55,586 nucleotides of DNA from JAEYFP01 sp964566545 (lineage in GTDB: Bacteria; Bacillota; Clostridia; Lachnospirales; Lachnospiraceae): the NCBI GenBank assembly GCA_964566545.1, contig CAZMIX010000010.1, positions 1 through 55,586 of the forward strand. The letters are read 5' to 3'. Positions 32,986 through 41,619 of this stretch are shown piece by piece. The position numbers were made by a program, and so were the translations under genes. The stretch's first letter is position 1. Each line of letters opens with the position of its first letter. Under the pieces are notes generated by a model, which searched no databases, was not told the DNA's origin, and saw nothing but the letters and a program-made list of their open reading frames with translations.

Positions 32986-33333
32986 ATGAAGAAAAGTAAG
33001 AACTATCTGGATTTTGTGCCGGCCTTGAATCCCCTTCACACGTGGGAGGAAAAGGAGGGAATCGTCACCGTGCACATGGTGCACCGGGGTTTCCATCATA
33101 TGCTCGCTCAGAAGCTGTTTCGCGCACCGCGCATAAGTCACATTACACTTGATGCGTTTGGCAGTTTTCTCTGGAAAAGGATTGACGGCGTAAGGTCGGT
33201 GGGAGATTTAGCAGAGGAGCTAAAGTCCGGATTCGGGGAGGAGGCCGAGCCGCTTTATGACCGCCTTGTCCAATATATGAGAATATTGCAAAATAACCGA
33301 TTTGTTTTATTTGTTCAAAAAGAAAAGATTTAA
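32986..33333 (+). CDS. PqqD-family peptide-binding protein
   Basis: This is a 115-residue protein of the PqqD (RiPP recognition element) family. Conserved points are the central ITLDAFGSFLWKRIDG and the C-terminal helix VGDLAEELKSGFG followed by a second helix. PqqD-like proteins present a precursor peptide to a modifying enzyme, usually a radical SAM protein. None is encoded nearby, and no precursor peptide is evident, so it is an orphan here. The ATG at 32986 has AAGGAGAG upstream, while an earlier ATG (32968) sits on the hairpin tail. Confidence 0.82.
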   Translation: MKKSKNYLDFVPALNPLHTWEEKEGIVTVHMVHRGFHHMLAQKLFRAPRISHITLDAFGSFLWKRIDGVRSVGDLAEELKSGFGEEAEPLYDRLVQYMRILQNNRFVLFVQKEKI

Positions 33334-33367
33334 TAAGAAAAAGTTCAATTAGAGAGGAGTTGACGAC

Positions 33368-34807
33368 ATGGCTTTATTAGAGTATTTGGAACCGAGCAGC
33401 GTATTTCGTTTTTTTGAGGAGATTTCTGCGATTCCAAGAGGTTCGACGAACACAAAGGAGATCAGCGACTGGTGTGTGGAGTTTGCGAAAGTGCGCGGGC
33501 TGGAATACCATCAGGACAGCCTTAATAATGTGATTATCATCAAGGAGGCTGCAGCAGGCTATGAAAAAGCGGAGCCGGTCATCCTGCAGGGCCATCTGGA
33601 CATGGTCTGTGAAAAGGCGCCTGATTGCACAAAGGATATGGAGAAGGAAGGAATCGATCTCGTGATCGACGGTGACCGTATCCGGGCAAAGGGAACGACG
33701 CTTGGCGGAGATAACGGTATCGCTGTGGCAATGGCGCTTGCTGTGCTGGATGCAAAGGATTTGCCGCATCCACGTATAGAAGCTGTATTTACGATCGATG
33801 AAGAAATCGGTATGCTGGGCGCGATCGATCTGGATATGAAACCGTTAAAGGGTCGAAAGCTCATCAATATTGATTCTGAAGAGGAAGGTATTTTTACTGT
33901 GAGCTGTGCGGGCGGCAATATGACCCGCTGCCGGCTGCCGTTCCTCTGTGAGCCGTTTTCCGGAACGATAATGGAAGTTACGGTAGGCGGGCTGCTCGGA
34001 GGGCATTCCGGTGTTGAGATTGATAAAGAACGCGCGAATTCCAGCATGCTGCTGGGGCGTCTGTTATATTCCATGAAGCAGAGTTCGGAAATTCGTCTCA
34101 TTAACGTCGAGGGCGGAAAAAAGGACAATGCGATTCCACAGGAGACTCGCGCGCTGTTGAAAGCTGCCGATGCAGAGGCGATCCGTACCGTAGCTGCGCA
34201 AATGGAAGCAGCTTTTCGCTTTGAATACCAGACGTCCGATCCGGGAGTCTTTGTAAAGGTGGACACGGCAAATACGAACCGCGTTCCTATGGATGCGTGT
34301 TCGACAGCGAAAGTCGTCAACATGCTGACTTGTATGCCAAACGGCATTCAGGCGATGAGTGCTGATATTGCAGGACTTGTGCAGACATCATTGAACCTCG
34401 GTGTGCTGCTGACAGAAGAACAGGAAGTGCTTGCTTCTTTCTGTATCCGAAGCAGTATCGCTACGCAAAAGCAGATGCTTATCGATCGTTTGGCTTGTCA
34501 AATGGAGCTTTTGGGCGGCAGTATAGACATTTCAGGTGATTATCCGGGATGGGAATACAAGCAGGATTCCGCACTGCGCGATTTGATGGTACAGGTTTTT
34601 GAAAGGCAGTACGGACACACTCCGCAAATATCCGCAATCCATGCGGGCCTTGAGTGTGGCATGTTCATGGGAAAACTGCCTGATCTGGATTGTATTTCGA
34701 TCGGGCCGGATATGACGGAGGTGCACACCTACCGCGAGAGCATGAGCATTTCTTCCGTACAGCGTGTATGGAGCTTTCTCACAGAGGTTTTAAAGTGTTC
34801 TAAGTAA
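33368..34807 (+). CDS. pepD: Aminoacyl-histidine dipeptidase (PepD)
   Basis: This is an M20-family metallodipeptidase of 479 residues that hydrolyses Xaa-His and other dipeptides in the cytoplasm. The zinc ligands are seen in LQGHLDMVCEK (near residue 78), GGDNGIAVAMA (near 118) and the catalytic DEEIGMLGA (near 148). The dimerisation domain insert and the C-terminal HAGLECGMF follow. AGAGAGGAG precedes the ATG. It follows an OPT peptide transporter and a PqqD-like gene in the same direction, so peptide use is the shared theme. Confidence 0.95.
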   Translation: MALLEYLEPSSVFRFFEEISAIPRGSTNTKEISDWCVEFAKVRGLEYHQDSLNNVIIIKEAAAGYEKAEPVILQGHLDMVCEKAPDCTKDMEKEGIDLVIDGDRIRAKGTTLGGDNGIAVAMALAVLDAKDLPHPRIEAVFTIDEEIGMLGAIDLDMKPLKGRKLINIDSEEEGIFTVSCAGGNMTRCRLPFLCEPFSGTIMEVTVGGLLGGHSGVEIDKERANSSMLLGRLLYSMKQSSEIRLINVEGGKKDNAIPQETRALLKAADAEAIRTVAAQMEAAFRFEYQTSDPGVFVKVDTANTNRVPMDACSTAKVVNMLTCMPNGIQAMSADIAGLVQTSLNLGVLLTEEQEVLASFCIRSSIATQKQMLIDRLACQMELLGGSIDISGDYPGWEYKQDSALRDLMVQVFERQYGHTPQISAIHAGLECGMFMGKLPDLDCISIGPDMTEVHTYRESMSISSVQRVWSFLTEVLKCSK

Positions 34808-34964
34808 ATGTTGAGATTCAAAGAAATTGGATAATACAATTGCATATTTGAGCAAACTACGATAAAATAAAATCGGCTTTAAAAGTTTTGGCAGGTGATG
34901 AAAGGACAGACGACCATCACATTAATAAAAATTCGGCTGAATATTATTTCGGAGGAAACTATCA

Positions 34965-36215
34965 ATGAGTAGCGAAATCAGAGACAGGAACTTGGCCGAG
35001 TCAGGCGAAAGGAAAATCGAGTGGGTAAAGAGGAATTGCGACCTCTTACGGACGCTGGAAAAAGAATTTACGGAAACAAAGCCGTTTGCCGGAAAGAAAA
35101 TTGCGCTTTCCGTGCACTTGGAAGCAAAGACAGCCTATTTGTGCAAGGTTTTGGCAGCAGGCGGTGCTGAAATGTATGTGACAGGCTCCAATCCGCTTTC
35201 CACACAGGATGATGTGGCGGCGGCACTTGTAAAGGAGGGGCTTGAGGTGCACGCATGGTACGGCTGTACGCCGCAGGAGTATGAACGGCATATTAAGGCG
35301 GTGCTTGAGGCGGGACCGAATGTCATCATTGACGACGGCGGCGATCTCGTGCACATGATGCACACGGAGCTAATGCATTTGATTCCGGATGTGATTGGCG
35401 GCTGTGAAGAGACGACGACAGGTATTTTGCGTTTGCTGGCGATGGATAAGGCCGGTGCGCTGAAATTCCCGATGGTGCTCGTCAACAATGCCGACTGTAA
35501 GCATTTCTTCGATAACCGGTATGGTACCGGTCAGTCCGTATGGGATGGCATCAACAGGACGACGAATCTGATCGTGGCAGGCAAGATCGTCGTGGTGGCA
35601 GGCTATGGCTGGTGCGGCAAGGGTGTTGCGATGAGGGCAAAGGGACTTGGCGCCCGTGTGATTGTGACGGAGATTGATCCTGTTAAGGCGATTGAGGCGG
35701 TCATGGACGGCTTTGATGTCATGCCGATGTTAGAGGCGGCAAAGGTAGGCGATTTCTTTGTGACGGTGACCGGCTGTGACAAGGTCATCGATGCAGAGGA
35801 CTTTGCGGTGATGAAGGATGGGGCAATTCTTTGCAATGCGGGTCACTTCGATTGTGAAATCGATATGGCCGGTCTGCGTGAAATTGCTGTTGAGACAAAG
35901 GAAATGAGAAAAAATATTATGGGTTACCGGCTTCTGAGCGGACAGTGGATTTTTGTACTGGCCGAGGGACGTCTTGTGAATCTGGCAGCAGGCGACGGAC
36001 ATCCGGCGGAAATCATGGACATGTCCTTTGCGATTCAGGCTCTTTCCGCGAAATATCTTGTGGAGCACGCAGACGAGCTGGATAAAATGATCATCGATGT
36101 GCCAAGAGAAGTGGACAACGACGTCGCAGTCCGTAAGCTTGCATTTTTAGGAAAGCATATTGACGTATTGACGCCGGAACAGGAAACATACTTAAACGGC
36201 TCTACGGCTGGATAA
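34965..36215 (+). CDS. ahcY: Adenosylhomocysteinase
   Basis: This enzyme reversibly splits S-adenosylhomocysteine to adenosine and homocysteine in the cytoplasm, recycling the product of methyltransferases. It is 416 residues, the shorter form lacking the 40-residue insert of many bacterial and eukaryotic enzymes. The NAD-binding motif is GYGWCGKGVAMRAKG near residue 212. Substrate-site segments include GCEETTTG and the helix with NNADCKHFFDNRYGTGQS. GGAGGAAAC precedes the ATG. The 157-base upstream region contains a GTGATG/CATCAC hairpin but no SAH or SAM riboswitch that I recognise. A terminator follows. Confidence 0.95.
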   Translation: MSSEIRDRNLAESGERKIEWVKRNCDLLRTLEKEFTETKPFAGKKIALSVHLEAKTAYLCKVLAAGGAEMYVTGSNPLSTQDDVAAALVKEGLEVHAWYGCTPQEYERHIKAVLEAGPNVIIDDGGDLVHMMHTELMHLIPDVIGGCEETTTGILRLLAMDKAGALKFPMVLVNNADCKHFFDNRYGTGQSVWDGINRTTNLIVAGKIVVVAGYGWCGKGVAMRAKGLGARVIVTEIDPVKAIEAVMDGFDVMPMLEAAKVGDFFVTVTGCDKVIDAEDFAVMKDGAILCNAGHFDCEIDMAGLREIAVETKEMRKNIMGYRLLSGQWIFVLAEGRLVNLAAGDGHPAEIMDMSFAIQALSAKYLVEHADELDKMIIDVPREVDNDVAVRKLAFLGKHIDVLTPEQETYLNGSTAG

Positions 36216-36247
36216 CGGAATTTAAAAATAAAAGAGAGATAAAAAAC

Positions 36248-36298
36248 AGCCTTCTGATTTTCTCCCGCTATTCGGAGAGTAGAAGGCTTTTTTATTGT
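36248..36298 (+). terminator. Terminator between ahcY and the convergent PRPP synthetase gene
   Basis: AGCCTTCT and AGAAGGCT pair around a 25-base loop that itself has a CTCCCG/CGGAG hairpin, then TTTTTTA follows. It stops ahcY and may serve the minus-strand gene as well. Confidence 0.85.
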
Positions 36299-36309
36299 TT
36301 TCAAGAGAG

Positions 36310-37500
36310 TTATGCATTTTCCTGCGCCGCTTTATATTCCCCGATCAGGTTTTGGATTCTGTCGTTTGGATCAAGCAGGTCGCTGATGGACGTATCGTGG
36401 TTCAGCGTGTCGATGATGTAGGCGATGTATTTACTCATGTCGCAGTTGATATAATAGGGTTTTTCGAGCAGCTCCGGCGTCTGGTAGATCAGATTCGTTG
36501 TCAAAAGCTTGTCGATCATTCCTTCCTCATAGGCTTCATCAAATGCACTGAGACCATTTGTGAACAGACCAAAAGTAGAAGCGATAAAAATACGCTTCGC
36601 ATTCCGTTTTTTAAGCTGCTTGGCTACATCCAAAACGCTTTCACCGGAGGAAATCATATCATCAATGACGAGAACATCCTTATTTTCTACGGAGGAGCCT
36701 AAAAATTCATGGGAAACAATAGGATTACGTCCGTTGATGACGCGCGTATAATCCCGCCTCTTATAGAACATACCCATATCCAAACCGAGAACATTCGCCA
36801 TATAGATTGCGCGGCTCATACCGCCTTCATCGGGACTGATAACCATCATATGGTTTGAATCGAGCAGGATATCCTTTACATTGCGAAGCAATCCTTTAAT
36901 AAACTGGTATGCGGGCTGGATCGTTTCGAAGCCCGAAAGCGGGATCGCGTTCTGCACGCGGGCATCGTGCGCGTCAAACGTAATAATGTTGTCAACGCCC
37001 ATGTGAACGAGCTCCTGCAGCGCGATAGCGCAGTCTAAGGATTCCCTCGTGTTTCTCTTATGCTGTCTGCTTTCATAGAGAAAAGGCATAATGACCGTAA
37101 TTCTTCTCGCTTTGCCGCCGACGGCAGCGATGATGCGCTTTAGATCTTGATAGTGGTCGTCGGGGGACATGCGGTTTTCGAAACCGCAAAGGGAATAAGT
37201 AAGACTGTAATTGCTGACATCAACTAAAAGATAAAGATCGGTACCGCGGACGGACTCATGGATAATTCCCTTTGCTTCGCCCGTGCCGAAGCGTGCAATT
37301 TTGGCATCAAGGATATAGGAATCCCTCTGATATCCGGCAAATGCAAGAGAAGATTTGTGCTCGTTTTCCCGCTCCGCTCTCCATTTGATCAGATATTTGT
37401 CAATTTTCTTTCCCAGTTCTTTGCACCCCTCTAAAGGGATCATACGCAGGGAACCAACGGGTATGGTTTCCAGATTTCGCTTTTCTTCGCGATTTGGCAT
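36310..37500 (-). CDS. Ribose-phosphate pyrophosphokinase family protein (long form)
   Basis: This makes PRPP from ribose-5-phosphate and ATP. The length is 396 residues against about 315 for the classical enzyme; the extra part is at the N-terminus and within the first domain. Landmarks are the flexible-loop-like region KRRDYTRVINGR, the PRPP-binding loop VLVIDDMISSGES near residue 285 and the ATP-site segment MPFLYESRQHKRNTRESL. The ATG at 37500 is chosen because GAGG lies 9 bases upstream. It is 11 bases downstream of dnaI, so it may belong to the dnaD-dnaI transcript. Confidence 0.85.
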   Translation of the reverse strand: MPNREEKRNLETIPVGSLRMIPLEGCKELGKKIDKYLIKWRAERENEHKSSLAFAGYQRDSYILDAKIARFGTGEAKGIIHESVRGTDLYLLVDVSNYSLTYSLCGFENRMSPDDHYQDLKRIIAAVGGKARRITVIMPFLYESRQHKRNTRESLDCAIALQELVHMGVDNIITFDAHDARVQNAIPLSGFETIQPAYQFIKGLLRNVKDILLDSNHMMVISPDEGGMSRAIYMANVLGLDMGMFYKRRDYTRVINGRNPIVSHEFLGSSVENKDVLVIDDMISSGESVLDVAKQLKKRNAKRIFIASTFGLFTNGLSAFDEAYEEGMIDKLLTTNLIYQTPELLEKPYYINCDMSKYIAYIIDTLNHDTSISDLLDPNDRIQNLIGEYKAAQENA

Positions 37501-37511
37501 GATGCCTAACC

Positions 37512-38486
37512 TCACTTTCTGTTTTTCAGCTTTTTCTTTTTAATGCGGATATCCTGTATTTCTGGCTTGATCATTTTATAATTGCCGAATATTCTGGAAA
37601 AATTCCTTTCCGAATAACGGTTTGCAAGCATTTCAAGAGACAGATTCGTTGATATGATCGTGGATTTTTTGCGCAGATCCCGTTCATTCAAAAGGAGGAA
37701 TAATTGGGAGGAGACAAAGGAATTGGTCGTCTCCGTTCCAAGATCATCGATAATGAGCAGATCACAGGAGAAAATATCCTCATGGATATCGGCAATATCC
37801 GCCGCCGAATCGAAGGTACGAAACGCATACTTTGCCAGTGTATCAAATAATTGAAAGGATGTAAAGTAAATAACGGAATGTCCTGTTTCTAGTAATTCCT
37901 TGGCAATGCAGTTGGTCAGATAAGTCTTGCCGACGCCGACGGCTCCGTAAAATAAAAGGTTATCATAATTCTGATTAAAATTTACTGTAAAGTTCTTGCA
38001 ATCTTCGACAATGGTACGCATGAGCGGAACTTCGGAATCATTATAATATTCATAAGAAAGGTTATCAAAGTTTTCGGTGTCAAGAACCGATTCAATATTG
38101 GACTGCGCATAGAGTACGCATATAATGGCCTGCCGGAAGCAATGGCATTTCTGCCCGTCGATATAGCCGGTATCCTTGCAATCCGGACACGTATAGATCG
38201 GCGCGAGATAATCTTCCGGAAATCCGTATTCATGCAGCAGCTGTTTTTTTCTTGCGGTCAGCTTTTTTAATTCTGTCCGCAACGAAAATAAGGCATCGGA
38301 ATCCCCCATAATCAGCTTCTTGCCCTGCTCGACCGACAGGGAAGCAATGGTGGAATCAAGTGCCTTGTATTCAGGAATTAAATCATAGACCTCGTTGCGG
38401 TGTTCCTCTTGCAGGTATCTGTTCTGAAATTTTGTTTCTTCATAGATCCGCATGATCGCATCATACTGCGTATTACTAAGTGCCAT
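37512..38486 (-). CDS. DnaC/DnaI-like helicase loader ATPase
   Basis: This is an AAA+ ATPase of 324 residues that loads the replicative helicase. The N-terminal half is helical and ends in a cysteine cluster (CPDCKDTG and KCHCF, residues about 108-125), likely a zinc site as in DnaI. The ATPase core has Walker A GAVGVGKTYL near residue 184, Walker B LLIIDDLGTE and sensor 1 TIISTNLS. It follows dnaD by about 50 bases, the usual pairing for primosomal genes in Clostridia. Confidence 0.9.
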   Translation of the reverse strand: MALSNTQYDAIMRIYEETKFQNRYLQEEHRNEVYDLIPEYKALDSTIASLSVEQGKKLIMGDSDALFSLRTELKKLTARKKQLLHEYGFPEDYLAPIYTCPDCKDTGYIDGQKCHCFRQAIICVLYAQSNIESVLDTENFDNLSYEYYNDSEVPLMRTIVEDCKNFTVNFNQNYDNLLFYGAVGVGKTYLTNCIAKELLETGHSVIYFTSFQLFDTLAKYAFRTFDSAADIADIHEDIFSCDLLIIDDLGTETTNSFVSSQLFLLLNERDLRKKSTIISTNLSLEMLANRYSERNFSRIFGNYKMIKPEIQDIRIKKKKLKNRK

Positions 38487-38538
38487 GGAACTCTCCTTAT
38501 TGATAGTTCAGATCAGAAGCCTTGCGGCATCTTTTCCG

Positions 38539-39636
38539 TCAATTGCTGAGTATTTCACGTTCTAATTCAGAGTAATTATAAGTGCGTTGAGAAAAGTTAT
38601 TAAATTTATTCTGCGCAATAGGATCCTTTGTATTGGAGGGAACAATACCCTTTACGGAAGAGATGCTCTTGACCGTTGCCTTTTTGTTACGAAATTGCTC
38701 GTCCTGCCGCTCTATATCGGAAAAATGCCGGACACCGGATTCAGACCAGTGTGTTAAAATGGTATCCGCATATTCAAAGCTTGGGCTGTGAATCGCCATA
38801 ATCGTGCGGCTGCATGCCTCCGAAATAAGATCGATGCCAAAACCAAATGAATCCATCCATTTACGAACGTAAGCAATTTCCGGTTCAACCGGATTCCTGC
38901 CGCCGATGCCAAATGCCTTGAAAACCTCGTATACTTCCTTTGGGAAACTGGTCGTGTGCATTTTTGCTTCTTCTACGGTATGTATACCGGCACAGACCCA
39001 TGAAACCGCGACCGTTTCGATGAAACGGAAGCTTTTTTTCTTATTATTGACACAATATTCGATTAAATATTCAATTAAATCAGCGCTGAAGCCGAGAGAA
39101 TCATACATATACAGTATAGAGGAAATATCTGTGCTGCTCAAGGTCTTATTTAAATATTGCTCAGCAATAAAAAGAAGCTGTGAAATGTCAGGCTGGCTCT
39201 TAAACGCGGCAAGCCTGTCCAGAGAATAGGAGGGCTTATCGGGAAGCTTGAAAACCTTGGGGGAAACGATGCTTTCCTGTATCGCAGCAACCGGAGTTTC
39301 CAAAACAGGAGGAGTCGCTTGAACCGGCGCTTCTTCCTGCTTAGAAAAAGGCAGCAGTTCGATGCCGATAAGCTGTTTGGAGCCGTTAAACGTAAGTGCA
39401 ATCAAATTCTGCTTCTCCCAATATTTTAAAGCGCGTACAACATCCTTTTCCGTATAATTGAAGCAATCTGCGATTAAAGAAACAGAAACAGGCACGTTTC
39501 CGTTCATGCGGCGCAATAAGTATAAATAGATCTTAATCTGTGCATCATTCGCGTCCCGCATATACTCATCAATAAACTGATTGGACACAATTGTCGCATC
39601 AGAATAGCAATCGCCGCAAAGCGTGATCTGACTCAT
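38539..39636 (-). CDS. DnaD-domain primosomal protein
   Basis: This is a 365-residue protein with an N-terminal winged-helix region (DAQIKIYLYLLRRMNG, then SLIADCFNYTEKDVVRALKYWEKQNLI). After a low-complexity linker there is a C-terminal DnaB_2/DnaD-like helical domain (residues about 150-300, with YMDSLGFSADLIEYLIEYC). It takes part in helicase loading with DnaI. I choose the ATG at 39636, since the one at 39648 sits directly against the purine-rich ribosome-binding sequence. Extended -10 TGCTATAAT is upstream at 39674-39679. Confidence 0.85.
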   Translation of the reverse strand: MSQITLCGDCYSDATIVSNQFIDEYMRDANDAQIKIYLYLLRRMNGNVPVSVSLIADCFNYTEKDVVRALKYWEKQNLIALTFNGSKQLIGIELLPFSKQEEAPVQATPPVLETPVAAIQESIVSPKVFKLPDKPSYSLDRLAAFKSQPDISQLLFIAEQYLNKTLSSTDISSILYMYDSLGFSADLIEYLIEYCVNNKKKSFRFIETVAVSWVCAGIHTVEEAKMHTTSFPKEVYEVFKAFGIGGRNPVEPEIAYVRKWMDSFGFGIDLISEACSRTIMAIHSPSFEYADTILTHWSESGVRHFSDIERQDEQFRNKKATVKSISSVKGIVPSNTKDPIAQNKFNNFSQRTYNYSELEREILSN

Positions 39637-39673
39637 TTTCTCACCCATTCCTCTTATATTTTAAGCAAGTTGA

Positions 39674-39682
39674 ATTATAGCA
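39674..39682 (-). promoter_or_regulatory. Extended -10 promoter of dnaD-dnaI
   Basis: On the minus strand TGCTATAAT, an extended -10 with a perfect TATAAT (39674-39679) and a poor -35. It lies about 40 bases before dnaD. Confidence 0.6.
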
Positions 39683-39714
39683 CACCCTGCAGAAAAAAAG
39701 AAGACTAATTTTTG

Positions 39715-39741
39715 TAAAAAAGCCGGTAATATTGCGGCTTT
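39715..39741 (-). terminator. Terminator downstream of murC
   Basis: On the minus strand AAAGCCG-CAATATTAC-CGGCTTT followed by more T residues. It separates murC from dnaD. Confidence 0.75.
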
Positions 39742-39748
39742 GTGAGAT

Positions 39749-39921
39749 TGTGGACAATGTGGATAGTGTGGATGGAAAAGCAAATTTAGAACACATGTTA
39801 TTTTATAAAAGCGCGATATTTTGAACGTCAGCGAAGTAAAGCAAAAAAGTTATGTAAATTTAAAATCCACAGTTATTTATTTGCCGGAAATCAGCAAAAA
39901 AACTGTGGATTTTGTGGAAAA
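39749..39921. repeat. DnaA-box-like 9-mers between murC and dnaD
   Basis: Three head-to-tail 9-mers without gaps, TGTGGACAA, TGTGGATAG and TGTGGATGG (39749-39775), each differ by one or two bases from TGTGGATAA (the complement of TTATCCACA). Two more contiguous copies, TGTGGATTT and TGTGGAAAA, are at 39904-39921, and an inverted AAATCCACA is at 39863-39871. The last also forms a 12-bp inverted repeat, AAATCCACAGTT/AACTGTGGATTT. No other gene or signal is seen in this 280-base gap apart from the terminator and promoter listed. Confidence 0.6.
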
Positions 39922-39922
39922 C

Positions 39923-41302
39923 TTATTTACCAAGCAGGTTTTCGCCCACTTTTACAATATCTCCGGCTCCCATAGTTATCAACAGGTCGCCGTGAATACA
40001 ATTTTGCAATAAATAATTTTCTATTTCATCGAAGGACGAAAAATAATGAGCTTCCGTTCCGTTTTCTGCAATTGCCGCCGCCAGATCCTTTGAACTGATG
40101 CCGAGGGTATCCGTTTCTCTCGCAGCGTAGATGTCTGCGAGGATCACTTTATCCGCAAGCGAAAGGGCTTTAGCAAAATCCTGAAAGAAAGCTTTTGTAC
40201 GCGTATAGGTATGGGGCTGAAATACACACCAGATTTTTTCGTGCGGATAGTTTTTGGCGGCGCTTAATGTCGCCCGGATTTCTGTCGGATGATGAGCATA
40301 ATCATCGATGACAGTCACGCCTCCGATCTTTCCTTTATATTCAAACCGACGATCCGTTCCGTGGAAAGCGTCAAAGCCTTTCTGCATCAGAGCAGGAGAA
40401 ATGGACAAATCATCTGCAAGCGCAATCGTGGCGAGAGCGTTTGTGACATTATAAATACCGGGAACCTGCAACGTCATGCGTCCAATGATGCCGGAGTTCT
40501 TGATGGCCGTGAAAGAGGCGCATGCATTTTCATCATAAGAAATTTGCTCTGCACGGTAATCGGCGGTATCTTTTATGCCGAAGGTGATAACGCGGCAGGC
40601 AAGTCCCTGTGTAATCTCCTCATAATGCTCAATATCCGCATTGATGACAAGTAGACCGTCTGCGGGGAGAAGCTGTGCAAAGCGCTTGAAGGAGCTGCGG
40701 ATGTCAGACAAGTCCTTAAAGAAATCCAAATGATCCGCTTCTATATTTAATATAATTCCGATTTTCGGGGAAAAGCTTAGAAAGCTGTTCGTATATTCAC
40801 AGGCCTCCGTTACAAAAAAGTCCGATTTTCCGATACGGATATTTCCACCGATTTCCTTTAGGATACCGCCTACCGAAATCGTCGGATCCAGATTTGCGGC
40901 AAGCAAAAGAGAGGAAACCATAGAAGTCGTTGTTGTTTTGCCGTGTGTGCCGGAAATAGCGATCGGAATGCCGTAATTTTTCATGATCTGACCGAGCAGC
41001 TCCGCGCGGGTCAGCATTGGCAGACCTCTTTGCACAGCCTCCGCAAGCTCGGGATTCTCTTTTTTAATTGCCGCCGTATAAACGACCAAATCCACATGAT
41101 CCCGAATATTTGAGGCACGTTGTCCATAAAATAGATTAGCCCCTTTGCTTTCTAACATCTTTGTAAGCTCAGAGGGTTTGGAATCGGAGCCGGAAATATG
41201 GAAGCCCTCTTCCAGAAGAATCTCGGCAAGCCCGCTCATGCTGATGCCGCCGATTCCAATAAAGTGGGCATGAATAGGCTCATTGAAGTTGATTAGATAC
41301 AT
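39923..41302 (-). CDS. murC: UDP-N-acetylmuramate--L-alanine ligase
   Basis: This is a cytoplasmic peptidoglycan-precursor ligase that adds L-Ala to UDP-MurNAc with ATP. It has 459 residues. The N-terminal UDP-binding motif is FIGIGGISMSGLA (near residue 14), the ATP P-loop is ISGTHGKTTTTS (near 109), and the substrate segment ACEYTNSFL and the C-terminal DDYAHHPTE with FQPHTYTR are present. The ATG at 41302 is preferred because GGAAG lies 8 bases upstream; a GTG three codons earlier overlaps it. Confidence 0.96.
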   Translation of the reverse strand: MYLINFNEPIHAHFIGIGGISMSGLAEILLEEGFHISGSDSKPSELTKMLESKGANLFYGQRASNIRDHVDLVVYTAAIKKENPELAEAVQRGLPMLTRAELLGQIMKNYGIPIAISGTHGKTTTTSMVSSLLLAANLDPTISVGGILKEIGGNIRIGKSDFFVTEACEYTNSFLSFSPKIGIILNIEADHLDFFKDLSDIRSSFKRFAQLLPADGLLVINADIEHYEEITQGLACRVITFGIKDTADYRAEQISYDENACASFTAIKNSGIIGRMTLQVPGIYNVTNALATIALADDLSISPALMQKGFDAFHGTDRRFEYKGKIGGVTVIDDYAHHPTEIRATLSAAKNYPHEKIWCVFQPHTYTRTKAFFQDFAKALSLADKVILADIYAARETDTLGISSKDLAAAIAENGTEAHYFSSFDEIENYLLQNCIHGDLLITMGAGDIVKVGENLLGK

Positions 41303-41527
41303 AGTCTGCACTTCCCATTAAAGTTATTTTAGATTGCTGAATGAAAAAATAAGTACGTCCCTAATAATAGACTAAATAAAGCAAAAACACAAGAACTGCC
41401 TTTCAAGAAAACGAAAAAAAAGAAAAACAATACAATCTATATATATGCAAAACCGGAAAAAGGAATACAGGAAAAAGAGAATATGTATAATTTGTGCAAA
41501 AAATAAAAAAAAGTCCACATCTTTTTG

Positions 41528-41556
41528 TTCACTTTTACAAATTTTTGTGATATAAT
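41528..41556 (+). promoter_or_regulatory. Promoter of glgC
   Basis: TTCACT (41528-41533), 17-bp spacer, TATAAT (41551-41556). The rest of the AT-rich 317-base gap 41303-41619 shows no gene. Confidence 0.65.
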
Positions 41557-41619
41557 GATGCTAAACATTTATTGAGATTTTTAAAAGCAACTTAACAATG
41601 ATAAGCAAGAGGTGATTAC

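Noticed and set aside
33559..34347. Long open frame antisense to pepD (262 codons)
   Set aside because: It lies wholly inside a well-conserved dipeptidase gene, has no ribosome-binding site, and encodes a Ser/Pro-rich low-complexity sequence typical of antisense reading.
34808..34964. SAH or SAM riboswitch ahead of ahcY
   Set aside because: Only a short GTGATG/CATCAC hairpin is visible; no conserved aptamer core could be recognised.
39749..39921. Replication origin at the DnaA-box-like cluster
   Set aside because: No dnaA, dnaN or AT-rich unwinding element next to it, and the neighbours are murC and primosomal genes; regulation is the more modest reading.
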